This document shows, in pieces, positions 1 through 12,545 of a DNA stretch of 64,000 nt; within the stretch, counting starts at the first letter, position 1, and every line of letters starts with the position of its first letter. The DNA lies in NCBI GenBank assembly GCA_029891385.1, contig CM057227.1, positions 61,567,567 to 61,631,566 on the forward strand, given 5' to 3'. The translations under genes were made by a program, and so were the position numbers. A model generated the notes under the pieces. It saw only the letters and a program-made list of their open reading frames with translations. It did no database searches and was not told the origin of the DNA. This DNA comes from Erythroxylum novogranatense (taxonomy: Eukaryota > Streptophyta > Magnoliopsida > Malpighiales > Erythroxylaceae).

Positions 1-1966
1 TAAGAACATCTCAGACCAAATTACAACTTTGAGTTCAAGAGCCAAAAATACAAAATACTCTTGAACCGATAATACTTGAAATGTAACTAAAGCTCAAAAT
101 AAACATGACAAAATGGAGTGCTGCCGTAACTCGTGACTCACTCGGTCTCTTGTTCGTCACCTGAATGGGGGAGATAGAGGGGGTGAGCTATAAAGCTCGT
201 GGGAACAAATTTATAATATAGGAATAAGCAAAGTAATCAAAAATAACTCATTGTCGTGATACTTGTTGAAATCATAGTAATTGAGCATGTATGATTCATA
301 GCTTGAAAATGTTTGATTCTTGAACAATTCATGATGCATGATTCATAACAACAAATCATAAACACATAACATAGCATAACATGATGGTTTAGGTTGTCCC
401 TGGTTCATGACGTACTACACACTCCCATAGAAATGATTATGTGTAGACGTAGTTTCGTGGGGGAATCCTTGTGAGAAACCCTGTGCACTAGCGGGCAGGC
501 GGGAGAAGCCTTTTCGTGAGTCAATGTGCACTTGACTGTTCATGAGGGACATACCACAAACCCACATAAATATGTATGATTCATGTTCTTGTAAACTTGT
601 TTGCCAAACTGGCACTTGCTTGTAAACTTGCTTGTCGTATATTCGTAAAACATGATTTCATGTACATGTATTCTTGAAAGGAGAAAAACCCCTTTTTCGA
701 AACCTTTTCATAATTCATGAATGTAAATCATATAGCAACCTATAATCATTCATCATAGTATGTAATGCAATCGTTGATGATGCAATTTAAATGCATTAAA
801 TCTTTCTTGATTTGAACAAAAGAATGAGTGACTTATATCTTCTATTATAAACATGAACCCACCTTGATTCCTTGCTTTGTCTTGCCTAGGAATGAGTTTC
901 CTCTTGATCCTCTTGCTCCTCTTACCTCACTTGATTTCCTAAAATAAGAACCAAAATCCCATTCAAAAACCCATGCTGAAACAATATTTCCATTCTTAAC
1001 TTCCATCCAAAATTTCATATCCTTATAGACTGATTCAGAACTTCATTACTTCACAAAACTTGTAGATCTATGTCTCTAGTTTACAACGCATCAAAAATCA
1101 CCTCAAAATGACTTCTGTAGCAAAAGATATGCTCAAAACACTAAAAACATCTTTGCTGGAAAACTGACCTCGCCGCGACGAGGCTCGCTTGTCGCGATGT
1201 GTGGCCTGGCACGTCGCCGCGTGCGGCCCTTATGCACGTCGCGGCGTGCGGCCTAGCACGTCGAGGCGTGCGACCTTACGCACGTCGTGACGTGCTGACG
1301 GGAGGGTCGACTCCGAACCCAGATTTTCGACATTTTTCAACTCTTAATCCTTTCCTTTCTCAACTACAACACATCTAACCCTTGAATCAAGTCCTATACT
1401 TCCTTTCTAAGCTCATTCTAACACAAAATCATCAACAAAATAACAACCCATGAATTTCTACCAAAGTTTATGAAAACCCTAACTCAAACGATTCTACCCC
1501 ATTCTATGCAATACTAAGGTTCAATCCATCTCAAACAAGGATAAAAGAGCTTAACAAACCTGAAGAATGCTTCAAACTTCAAAAATCCTCAACTCTAGCT
1601 TTTCCCCTTTCTTCTTCTTCTTCCTCTCCTCCAACGATACTCTCCTCTTCTTTCTTTCTTCTTCTTATTTTCCTTTCTTTTCTTTTCTTCTTTCTAACTC
1701 TTTTTCCTTCCACCTAAGCCCTAAATGAAAATACAAGGACTAAAATGCCCTTCCATGCAAAGCCCTAATCCCTTCATCTTAAGTGAACTTCCAATAATGC
1801 CCTCACACATTTATTACCCCTTTCATAAACACTTATTCCATACTAAACTCAAATAATTCTTAATTTTCCTCTAATACCTTCAATGAAATCAAACTATACA
1901 ACAATTAATACAATCAAATTAATTCATACTTAATAACATCAAGAGAAACAAATTTGGGGCCCAACA
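1..1966 (-). mobile_element. Partial LTR, Ty3/gypsy chromovirus type, cut by window edge
   Basis: On the minus strand the LTR starts at 1966 with TGTTGGGCCCC, the same start as the LTRs of the chromovirus at 30228-53771. The other end lies left of the window. Read in minus sense it carries the three motifs shared by the LTRs here: a donor-like AAGGTGGGTT at about 854-867, the block with GTGCAC...GCCTGCCCGC at about 481-560, and the inverted repeat GAGCTTTATAGCTC followed by a pyrimidine-rich tract and CAG at about 160-203. A GC-rich minisatellite lies at 1160-1310. Long T/C-rich runs at 1600-1720 probably belong to the transcribed part of the LTR. No coding capacity is seen. It could be a solo LTR or one end of an element; the missing left end would decide. 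Confidence 0.75.
1160..1310. repeat. GC-rich palindromic minisatellite inside LTR
   Basis: About four to five degenerate units of roughly 22-26 bp around GCACGTCGCGGCGTGCGGCC. The tract is strongly GC-rich in an otherwise AT-rich neighbourhood, and each unit contains short near-palindromes such as CACGTCGCGGCGTG and CCGCGACGAGG. Related GTCGCGGCGAA and TTCGCCATGGCGA words occur in the LTR at 51331-53771. Confidence 0.8.
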
Positions 1967-2889
1967 GGAATCCTGTAGGGAATTCAGATATAGTGTCTAA
2001 ATTGGTTAAATAAATGGTATCTACCAATCCACTTTGGAAGAAGAGATAGGTAGTGAGGGGTTCTACTTGAGGAAAAATGGTTGCTTTGGGTTCATATTTT
2101 CCTCAATTTTTTGGATAATATTAAAATACTTTTTAGGCTTCATTCCACTCGTTTAAGTCTTGAAAATAATCAAAAAAGCTTTATGAGGTGATTTTTCTCA
2201 TTTCTTCCTTAATGACTTTGGTAGGGATATCATTTATTTTGTCTAAATTGGTTGGTTTTCCCAATGGTTTCATTAATGAAATAGAGGGTTGTTTTTCAAG
2301 TGCTTGTTTGTACTCGGGTCTGAGTGATGGTTGTCGGAATTCAAAAAGGGCTTTTTCTACTTCTATCTTATCTTTGTAGCTGCGATGAATAATTGATGGT
2401 TTGTTGGTAATATGAATGGAAGCCTGATGTCATTTATCATATATGCTAGCCATTGGTTTGTTAAAGATAACATAAATTTTGTCTTCATTTTAGTCAACTT
2501 TTTTTTTCTACAGATTTAGTTCAATAGTGCGGGATTTTGGGCTTGAGTGTAAGGAAACTGATGGATTTATTATTGAAGTAGTCATTTGAGTAAGATGTTG
2601 TAGTGTAATGGGTTGAATGGCAGGTGGATCACTAGATTCTGTGGCTTTTTTTTTCTAATAGAGAGATGGTGGTTCTTAATTGATTGATTTCCATGGTAAT
2701 GATACCGACTTGTTACTGCATCTCTATTAACTTTTCTTTCTTTTTGAGTGAATCCTTAAGATTGATTAAAGTTGCTTCCATTCTCTAGTCAAGATATATA
2801 TAAGACTATTGGATGAAGATTTTATATAATTAAATTGAAATGTATATTGACTTAATTCAAGCTGCCATCGAATCAATCATCATTAATTA
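1967..2889. other. AT-rich sequence, possibly downstream part of a viral relic
   Basis: No intact gene. On the minus strand at about 2490-2790 there is a short Met-initiated stretch rich in Lys, Glu, Leu and Ile that looks coiled-coil-like but is broken by stops. It lies downstream of the RNase H relic at 2890-3190 in the same orientation, so it may be part of the same old insertion. That is an inference only. The plus-strand open frame at 2188-2379 has no recognisable domain. Confidence 0.35.
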
Positions 2890-3840
2890 TGACTAGCTTT
2901 AATATTATATTTAGTAAATCCATATAAATACCTAGAATCTATTTGTATTTCAAATTCCAGAGGTAATAAATCCGCTCTCCATTTTCGTAGAGTTTTTATA
3001 CATGCTAGTGATTCCTTCTCATGAGTAGGATATTTACTTTTAGTGGGAGTAAAAGTCTCGTTGATATATTTAAATAAAAATTATTTCCTTTTATTGGATG
3101 GTTGTGCCACAAGGCATCCTGCCCATGTATCCACACTAGCATATGCTCGTATAATTAGTTTATCTTTGTCATTATAATTATATAATGTTAGGTAAGTTTG
3201 TACAAAAAGATTTTAATGTACTGCTTTAGTGTCTTGGTGAGTCCAAGACCATTGTTGTTTTATACTACATTTAACCTGTAGTTGTTTTATGGTTGAGGTT
3301 AAGTTCTTTAAAAAAACCTTGATCAGATATATAATTTAATAATCCTAAAAATTGTTGAACTTCCCTTACATTTTTAAAGATATCACGAAATTGGTATAGT
3401 TTTGTAAGAATATTAGGTTGTAATTTAAGGAATCCATTAGATATTTCTAGTCCTAAATATTTAATAGTTATTTGAGCTAATTTTATTTTATTTTACTTAA
3501 AATTAATCCTTTTCTTGACATTTGATTAAAACTTGTTTGAATTTTTATAAATGATCATCTTTAGTTTTATTTGAAAAGATAATTATATCATCAATATAAG
3601 CTAAGGAAAAGCTTTTAATCCATTTAAAGTATTATCCATAAATCGTTGATAAATTCTAGGGCTTGTTTTAATCAAAATTATAATACATTCCACCGATAGT
3701 GTGTTTATAGAGGACAAGTAAAGGCAGTTAATGATTTTGTATTTTCATGTAGTTGTAACTACCAATATCTAGATTTTGCATCTAAAATAGAAAACCAAGT
3801 ATGTCCTTTTAGTTTACTAAAAATATAATATTTTCTACCA
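2890..3840 (-). pseudogene. Decayed reverse transcriptase / RNase H, endogenous caulimovirid-like
   Basis: Minus-strand reading gives recognisable pieces in the order expected of a reverse transcriptase followed by RNase H. The pieces are an FSILDAKS-type palm motif near 3770-3800, an RWNVL word near 3683-3695, the catalytic YIDD box near 3585-3599, and an RNase H stretch with KYPTHEKE near 3020-3045. The WNVL form and the LKQA that follows are typical of plant pararetroviruses (Caulimoviridae); Ty3/gypsy elements usually have FLVMPFG there. Stops and frameshifts interrupt every segment, so it is a dead fossil with no complete domain. A divergent Ty3/gypsy origin is the alternative. No gag, LTR or tRNA-binding site was recognised next to it. 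Confidence 0.6.
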
Positions 3841-4990
3841 AACTTTATACCAAATTCTTGTACAAGAGAGACAATCCACTATAGTTCATTAATAGTTATA
3901 GCAATTACTAGATACTTGACTTAGGTTAAAGAGAAAGAGATTGTATATAGCTTACACGGTTCCTTAAAAATTAAATTAGAACAAAAAAATTTGAGAAACT
4001 AGTGGTAGACTTCCTGCCATCCATATTCTTACTGCCAATTATATGTTGATATAATAGTATTATTTGCTGGTTGAATAAGTAAACCATAAGTAAGATTACC
4101 TTACAATGAGAATAAAATTTGATTCACAATTGTCTAATGTTTACAATAGGTGCTCACATGAACTACAAAATTTTATCTACAAAAAATCAGTTTGAGTCAA
4201 GCATACATACTGTAAGCCACCCACTATTTCTTTTGGAAAAGTGAGTAAAGTGTATTGGTGTAAAATTAACAAATATAGCTCCTAACTAGAGAGTTTCGTC
4301 TTTAGGAAACAAAATATTGTAACTAAGGGCTATTAGAACCATTCGAAACCAAAGGAAAGTTTCCCAATATAAAGTAATTCTAGATCAACTCATAAGGATA
4401 GTTTAAAAGTAACTCTAATGACATATGTGCAATGAGTTCCCTAACAATGTAACCATATTGATTTTGAATATGAGCTTCTTTAGGTTCTCTATAATCGTAA
4501 TTGTTTGGTATCTAATGATTCTACGATCTTTTTCCCTCAAGATCAAGTGTATTAACATTCCAAAACTCAACCTAAACAAATATCTCTTTACATTACATAT
4601 GAAGTTTGGAAGCCTATATTGGTATTCTTGACCAATCTAGGGATATACCTTATAGATTAAAGAGAATTAACATTTGATTCCATAAGTATGATGGCCATAA
4701 TTGAAGTATAAATGATCGTAGTCCTCATTTTCAATTGTAAATAGAACATTCTTTGAGTTTATTAAAGGAAATTAGAGCATATCCATGATTCCAAGTTTCT
4801 TAAAAGTTGCAAGCTATAATTGAATGGGATGGTGCAATATAAGAGTCCAATAGAATTTTAGACCATTCATTCAACATAAGCATTCCTAATAGAAGCTCTT
4901 ATATGATGTACTAGTGAATTTTATAGGTTTATGTTCAATCTATTGAACACATTTTTTTAAAAAAACTTAGGAGAGTGGTTAGGCATATTT
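3841..4990. other. AT-rich sequence upstream of the RT relic, no gene recognised
   Basis: No supported coding region. The minus strand has a few open stretches of about 40-50 codons (for example about 4670-4860) that could be remains of the protein upstream of the reverse transcriptase, but I recognise no motif in them. The plus-strand open frame at 4425-4631 has no recognisable feature. Confidence 0.35.
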
Positions 4991-5560
4991 CATATTATGT
5001 TATTGAAACCCCTAGTAGAGTGATAATTGAAGTTTATATCATGTTTTAGTATCTATTTTAGTGTGTTTTAGGTGTTGATTAGATGAATTGTGCATGTTTA
5101 TGTTTTTTTAGTATTATGTGGTTTAGAGCATGTTATTAGACTTTAATTTTGCGTGCTTAAGGTATTTTGATGTGTTTGTTAGTGTTTGAAATCAGATGAA
5201 GAAGATCGAGTGAAGTTGGAGAAAATTTAGATGAAGAACTTAGCCATAATGTCACAATTATGATAGAAGTGATCTAACCAAAGGTCAAGATCTGACTAAA
5301 TGGACCATGATCCTGAGAGAAGCTATGTTCAATGGTCAAGATCACGATTAAATGGGTTGCGATCATGATAGAAATTCATTTTCATGTGTCACAGATTGTG
5401 ATAGGTACAAGATAGGTGTCGAATTTTGTTTCAATTTCCATTTTTAGAGGTTCAATTTGGACTTTTTTTCCTTGGTAAAACCTAGTTTTTTTCCTTAAAG
5501 TCAAAAGAACTATAAAAGGAAATAAGATGACCTTAATGGTGGATGAAGTAAATCACTTGT
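4991..5560 (+). mobile_element. Probable LTR U3 fragment with TATA box
   Basis: Noncoding tract ending in a good plant TATA box. It contains several GATC-centred near-palindromes (for example at 5280-5410: AAGATCACGATT, GCGATCATGAT, CATGATCCTGA). A tract of the same kind occurs in the opposite orientation at 15390-15560. The pattern fits a piece of retrotransposon LTR, but no boundary or target duplication was found. Confidence 0.35.
5511..5519 (+). promoter_or_regulatory. TATA box (TATAAAAGG)
   Basis: Perfect plant-type TATAAAAGG on the plus strand, preceded by a C/T/A-rich stretch, in a noncoding region that looks like LTR U3. Transcription would start about 30 bp downstream. No gene follows, so it is probably a retroelement promoter relic. 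Confidence 0.45.
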
Positions 5561-6240
5561 TAATATAGGAATCACGTAAAGTATACAAAATACATAAGAA
5601 AGGGGGTTGAATTGTGTAATCTTTTCAAAATTGTTAATCTTTTGAGATTTCTTGAATATCTTTATAATTATCAGATGAATACCAAAAACACTTTACTAAA
5701 AATTGATAGGTATTGAAATTGCAAGTAATTTTATCTACTTTTCTAATAATAAGAAAATTAAGTATGAGAGTTAGAGAATAAACGCCGCGATTTTATATTG
5801 GTTCACCCCAAACCTTGAGTTACGTCCAGACCTCAGAGTTTATCTGGGAATTCAAAATACTTTTCAACTTTTACAAGTAATCTTTCTTCCCTTACAGAGC
5901 CTCTTTAGGTTTCTTTGACAAAGTATTCTTTTTGCTATCGTAGCCTCTTCAGGCTACAACCTTTTCTTTCTCTCTCTAAGAAAGATATCTTGAGCTTTAT
6001 GTTACAGTAGGATTTGCTCTCTTGTTTCACACTTTGAATATAGAACTTTTTCTAAGTATTATATAATCACAGTTTTCTATCTTATAAAAAAAATTATTTT
6101 AGTCTTCTACTAGGACTAGTATTGATAGCCTAAGTCTCCACTGTCTTCAAGAGACCGTTATTTAGTTGAGTTCTGTAACTAACTCCAACTGACTAACTGT
6201 CTGACGTTCTAGAGTATCTTCCTTTCTGTATCATCTAATA
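5561..6240. mobile_element. Retroelement-like fragment, possibly Sirevirus-type copia LTR
   Basis: Contains a GGGGGTTGAATTGTGT word (about 5605-5620) and a GGTTCACCCC...TTACGTCCAGAC region (about 5800-5832). From general knowledge these resemble LTR segments of Sirevirus-type copia elements. There is no open frame and I could not find matching ends or a target duplication, so the class is tentative. Confidence 0.35.
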
Positions 6241-6625
6241 TTGTCGCTTCGTCTATTGTTTCCGCTTCGTTTGTTGTATCCAGTTCGTCTATTATTTTAT
6301 GTTTCGTCTGTTGTTTGCACTTCGTCTGTTATTTTCTCTTCGTCTGTTATTTTCGCTTTGTTTGTTATTTGCACTTTTTCTATTGTTTTTGCTTCATATG
6401 TTGTTTTCGTTTCATCTGTTATTTGCGTTTTGTTTATTGTTCGCGCTTCATCTATTATTTACACTTCGTCTTTTATTTCCGCTTCGTCTATTATTTGTGT
6501 TTCGTCTATTATTTTTGCCTCGTCTATTATTTTCGCTTCGTTTGTTGTTTGCGTTTTGCCTGTTATTTGTGTTTCGTCTGTTGTTTCACTTTGTCTGTGA
6601 TGACATGTATCGTCTGTTGCTGACA
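6241..6625. repeat. 18-bp tandem satellite, TTCGTCTATTATTTTCGC type
   Basis: About 21 diverged copies of an 18-bp unit. Because the period is a multiple of three and the strand is T-rich with few purines, all three plus frames stay open for 100-119 codons; these frames are artefacts. The last 30 bp (GTGATGACATG...CGTCTG) match, in reverse orientation, the GATGACGTCATCACAGA satellite at 57555-57785. Confidence 0.85.
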
Positions 6626-7104
6626 TAAATTCCTAATTACCAAACTATGCAATAAATGGTGAGCTAGGATCGAACCACAGAGAGCTGGGATTAAATACTA
6701 TTTCAAATGTTGTAACAAAAGAAAACAAAACACTTTGAAATGATGGAAACGAGATAGCTAATATGCAATGAACTTAACCAAAAAGTCAAGCACAAAGCAA
6801 ATTTAAAAATTTCTAATAGCAATGGTAAAGAAGTGGGTTGGAGATATCTTCAAGATTCTGGGATGTTCATTAATCCTTGAATCTAAATAAACGGTACTCT
6901 CACCATGGTGTTAGCCTATGGACTCGATTAAGCTCTCAATCCTTAATTTCTCTAAAATAGGCAAAACTAATAAGCTCTATAAATGCCCTAATCTCCACTA
7001 TAACCTAAAATAGGCTCTCTAAGTTCAATAACAAAGATGCATTAGGTACTGAAAAACAATAAACTTAGGCCATCTACTTATAAGTTTGAAAGGTGTAACC
7101 TAAA
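6626..7104. other. Noncoding repeat-derived sequence flanking the solo LTR
   Basis: No open frame. It continues at 13051 once the solo LTR at 7105-13045 is removed. The words GAGCTAGGATCGAACC and CACAGAGAGCTGGGA near 6660-6690 resemble the untranslated leader of some plant gypsy elements, but the family is not certain. Confidence 0.4.
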
Positions 7105-8410
7105 TGTAGCACCCTAACTCCCGCAAGACACACACTTGACATCCTAAGGGATATCAGAGTTCGTGCCCCACGAGGGTGGCATGTTAGAGCACTCAATCAT
7201 TCAAAAATCGGTATAATTTTTTTTTTGAAACCACAAACATAATATGTGGAAATCCATAACCAAATCGGGCCCTTTCACAAATACAGAACACTTTAGACGT
7301 AATGTCTTTCCGTTATAACATAGTTCAAATACACATTGTGCAAAACTTTTCGGAATACATTATTCGAAATAAAAGTTGTGGATTATACAATTTAGTACAA
7401 AAACAAAGAAATACAATGCAGACGCGAACTGATCCCAACCTCTATCCCTCACTTATATGCTGTAGGTGTACTCCCATTTACCTTACGGGGTATTCTTCTG
7501 ATCCTGAAAAATATTTGTAAATTTTGGTTGAGTTTTTGCAAACTCAATAAGTGACCATCATCGATGGCTCACCCAGTCATATAACATATAATTCACATTC
7601 ACAACACTTCACACTTCACATTCAATGTTAATCATTCATATTATGCATATGTAGTGCACATGAGATCCACTTTTCATTTGTTACTTTATTGTGACCAACT
7701 GCCTAAATTGTCTCGTATCCTTTGGATATCGGGCTCATTACTAACTATTCCTTATCCTCTCGGGAGATAGAGGGCTCATTTTACATAGTAAACTTTAGGC
7801 TCTTAATCACTTTTGAGATCGAAGCTTATTTTCACTCATTGAGCTTTAAGCTCTGGTCGGTGACTACTAGTCACAACTGTCATTATGTTTCATGCATTCA
7901 TGAAATGGAATGCCCCAATCACATTTGCATATTCTCATTCACTCACATTCACGTGTCATCAAACTATAGTCCGGCATTTAACATTAGAGTTGAGTATCAC
8001 TTTTTCATTCATATGCAAATGCACATTCAAAACACATTTATCATTGGACCGTGGTCCGACATTGAACAATCGCATTATTTATATTTATTTCATCTCATTC
8101 ACATACAAGTAGCACTTTAATATCCAAATCAAACGTCATAATCATTGAACCTTCTGTCCGGAAACCAATACAATTATTCACATTCATATGGGCATTTAGT
8201 AGTCAATCAACACAAAATTTAAAACAAAACAAACAATGAATAAGATCATCCAGGTATACTCACAGTACGCTCCAGATCCAAATCCTGGAAACACCTGAAT
8301 GCAAACTTTTAACCTGCACAAGCCAGTTATGCAAAACACACATTGCACTCTCATTAATAATGGCACACTTATAAGCATTAATTTGTGCACAATTGTATAA
8401 ACGGACTATG

Positions 8411-10513
8411 TGTTGGATCGGAAAAAGAAAGCATGCTTAGTATGGAGAAACGATATATTTCAAAAACTTTTTAAGAAATCATCTTGCAGCGGAAGCAATA
8501 TATCCAAATCAACATGCTAATCCATACATGATATGGTATAAGGATAATAAAACCAAGAACAATATAAAAGGAATTACCGACTCCTTCGCTACAACTTTAA
8601 ATCCTCGCTGCGCTATCCTCTCCTTCTTATATCCAAATCCTTTGCCTTTGAGTCTTTTCCTTTAGCAATCTATCTTCTTCCTTGTTGTAGTGTCCTCAAC
8701 CAATTAGATTTACCACTTGTTCTTCAAGGACAACTAGGTTAACAAAATCCTTTGGTGGGAAAGGAGAAGAAATATTTGGAGGAGATTTTCTTAAAAGAAG
8801 AAGAACCAAAATTGAAACTCTTTCAATTCTTTCACTTAGGAATTTCGGTTCTACCTTGCATGAAAGGAGAGAATGTCTAAAACCCATGCAAGAACCCTTT
8901 CTTACATCTCAATTTCGAAATATGCATGAATGGAAAGAGTGAGAGGCATCCAATGCATCACTTCTTACATTAATCACTCATCAAATAGCCAATAAATGAG
9001 ACTTACTTCATTTATCTTTAAAATGGCTATTTGAAAAGACCATAACCTATAATTGAATACCCATTTCAATTTTGGCAAGAAGAAAGAAGGAAGATGGTCC
9101 ATCTAATGCACATCTTTCATCTTTAATCTAATGAATGCAAATAGGTTACATGACAACATTAAAAGCCAACCATTAAACCATTTAATGGTAAGTTCATAAC
9201 TCCATTTAATAATGATGAACCATAATAAAGACCATCTTTATTTAGTATTTTAATGTCAAATGTGTGGTTACACATCTAACCTAACACAATTTCGAAATTG
9301 CTTCTTCTCCATTTAAAAAAAAAATTTAACATACTTAATCTAATCAATTACATTAAACCAAAACAAGCCCATTTCTAAATGAACATATGGGCTTCCAATT
9401 AACCATTAATTAGTATAAGCCCATCATTCAATTATGGACTTCTAAAGCCTCCAAATTACTTCTTACTTAGCTTGATAACCTTCCTTAAAGCCAACTGGGG
9501 AATCTTATTGGACTTTGATAATTCAAGCTCCAATAAGCCCAGAAATAATTCAATCTCATTGGAATTAATTCTAGCTTATTAACTAAATGTCATTCCACTA
9601 AAGAAGATTAGTTGAACTCTTGAATTATTAAATATTATGAGAATATGTCCAATTGCAAACCCTATTTAGAACCTTATTATAGCCATCCGCACAACAAAGG
9701 GTAAAATTACCGTTTTGCCCTTATATTGGTTTTTCCTTCTAGATCTCTCATTTTACTTTATATGGTGATTAACACATAAGATCTCATCTTAGTGTTAAGA
9801 CTTGATGGGTAGCTAGTCCATCAAACTATCTGGCGCCAGCTTTAATCACCAAATCTCCTTAAAACATCTAGAAGAGATGATAACACTATAAACTCTTTAT
9901 TCGAGTGAATGTTCCTCGATACATGTTTCAATTAATAATTCCAACATGCGAAACCGGATTAATACCTGTAAAAATCCATTCCGATCATATCAAGAATTAT
10001 AATGAAACACATATGAGTTCACCACTCATCAAGATTGTGGTTCATAATAAGCGAATGCTTAAGTTGTATGTTTTAAGATTAAAGTAACGCCTACTTTATT
10101 CTTGAAAACATACTTGATTCCGATTCATTTAATAGTGCCATTATCGATAGTCTACTACTATCATGATATGAAACTCATCATTCCCTTTAAGTAAACTCCT
10201 TTACTTATATGGAGATAAATCGCAACACTACTGATCTAAACCATAATCAAACGACCAACTTGATTATTCAATTGTGAATCAATTAATTGATTCTAATAAT
10301 ATACATGTTTCCCATACATCTCTATGTATATGTATATTACTTACAAATGAATCTTGGTACCTTATGACCAGATATATAATGCTCATACAGATAAAACCAA
10401 ACTCTTTTGTTTTATTAATAATAAATATTTTCATTACAAAATCAGAATCAAGAAGAAAAGTTACATGTAAATACACTTACTTTCCAGGGAACTATATTTA
10501 CATAACTCCAACA
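8411..10513 (-). mobile_element. Solo LTR (copia-type), nested in the larger solo LTR
   Basis: Begins TGTTGGATCGG, ends ACTCCAACA, and is flanked by a perfect CTATG duplication (8406-8410, 10514-10518). Length is 2103 bp. It shares landmarks with the copia LTR at 23484-25440: a GCAGCGGAAG word shortly after the start and an ATTAATAATAAATATTTTCATTAC-type tail near the end. The same order of landmarks suggests minus-strand sense. There is no internal region, so it arose by recombination between the two LTRs of an inserted element. Confidence 0.88.
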
Positions 10514-12343
10514 CTATGTATAATGCATGCTCAATGACAATCATGGGTACTTTTACAATTTCATAACTTAATCACTCATCAATTCTTTAAATCACAACCT
10601 CAATCCTTTGATATGTTGATATCAATAACTCATTCATTAATTTACCAATATAATCCCATATGTGACTAGTGAAGAAGAAAACAGAGTATATAAATTTGTA
10701 TATATCACTATCAACTTTTTGCTTAAAACCCAATATTTCCTCTTAATTCCTATTTCATTTTAGCTCAACATATCACAACCAAACCAAAATCTACCATATT
10801 TCATAATAATGAAAAATAGAAAATCACACTCACGTATTCATCACATTTTCTACACTTCTTCACTTTCAATTTTTTTTGCATTTTTAACTTTTGTATTTTT
10901 TTCATTTATTCCTCTAACTATCACTTTAATCGTTCTTTCACATTTCCAAACATTACCATAGACCTATCTCTTAACTCTAAATTCATTTTTAATCATCTCT
11001 AAAAACACTCCAAAACTTACATAAACAAATATATATATGAACAATAAAAAAATCAACATAACAGAGCATTACATATTCAAGTTTCCAAATTTTTTTGCTC
11101 TCATCACATATACATTTTCATTGATCTTTCAACTCCAAAAACTAGTTTAACACTATCTCATAACATTTGAATCATCAAATCCAAAGAAAATCACCATGTA
11201 CAGCACACTAAATCTCCTCACTCATTTTCCAGAAATTAAGAATATCACTATTCTTAACCATTTAGCAGTGAATTAACGATGCATGCTACATTTCATACAA
11301 AAATACATAATCATAACAAGTTTACTTGTTTGAAGCTCCAATATATGCAAAATTACGTAACCCTAATCCCTCATGCAACCACGTACATCAACTTGAAAGT
11401 TAGCAGAGGGTTCATTTTTTCTTGGGGTAGAAGAAAGAAATAACAACGTATGAGTGGTAATGGATAGGAAAAACCAAGATTTCATTATGGTGTAGATTTG
11501 ATGAGAAACTTTATGTTTAAGAAAAACTAGGAAAAGAAGCTTCAAGAAGGATAAAGATAAGGACAGTAGCTTGTCTTTTAAGGTTATTAAAACTTAACTT
11601 TAAAGCTCAGACACCTGTCCATTTCTTAATCACTTATCCTCTTCCCTTTATTAAAAGTCACTTAAGTATGATTTATACTTATATTAGAAATTGAACATCT
11701 TAGAGGCTGAATTAGAATTCAACCTCTTCATATAATTTGTAAACCTACGTCTCTAGTTTACTTCACAATAGAAATCATCTCAGTTGGAACCTTATAGATC
11801 CAGTTATATTTAAAATTCTAAAACATATTCAGTAAAATAGCATCAGTTCATACTATTCCAACAGATTTCTTGACTTTCCTTTAATCAAAACCTTTTTCCA
11901 ATCAACTTAGAATGTTGTCAATTTTTGTAGAGAGATAGCACAATGTGTGAGGAATCTATTTTCTTAAGGATCACTTCGTTTAGAGGTCGAATAACAAAGA
12001 TTGAGCTGAGGGAATCAAACAAGGTTCCATCCTCCATCATATTGAACATGCTCGAGACAAATGACATAACTTGCTCTAGAGATATCGTGTCAAGGTCATT
12101 CTTGAAGGGTTCGAAAGAGGACTTCAATATCTACATCTTTCATGAAGACTTTGAAGTGAGATTTTGTCATTTAAAGGGTCAGACGAATTGAAAAAATTGT
12201 CATAACTTTTCCTAGAGATATTGGATTAAGGTGTTCTTTAGTTGGTTTGAAAGAGGATTTCAAGATCTACAACTTTCATAAAGACCTTGAAGACAAATTC
12301 TATCATCTCTAGGGTCAAAAATGGGAGTAGACGAAAGGATTAG

Positions 12344-12545
12344 ATGAATAGTACACCAGACGATATGATGTCATTACAAGACAATATGACATCATTAAAT
12401 GATATGACCTTACTAGACGATACGTCCTCACCAGAAAAAGCGTCCTCAATAAACGAAGCGTCCTCACTAGATGATATACCTTCACTAACTGATACGTCCT
12501 CACCAGATGATACGTCATCACCAGGCGATACGTCCTATACCCTGA
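12344..12545. repeat. Minisatellite GATACGTCCTCACCA type inside solo LTR
   Basis: About a dozen degenerate units of roughly 15-18 bp (GATACGTCCTCACCAGAC and variants, with TGATGTCATTA and GATACGTCATCACC forms). It is followed by CCCTTATAAGGACCAT, the same boundary sequence that follows the large satellite at 55985-57830, so both satellites occupy the same LTR position. The two overlapping open frames over this tract are repeat artefacts. Confidence 0.8.

Noticed and set aside
6241..6628. Three overlapping plus frames of 102-119 codons
   Set aside because: All three frames are open over an 18-bp T-rich satellite; period-3 repeats without stops, no domain, no conserved start.
5549..6630. TAAAT near 5549 and after 6625 as a target duplication for the satellite-bearing fragment
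   Set aside because: The left copy is not followed by TG, and TAAAT is common in such AT-rich sequence.
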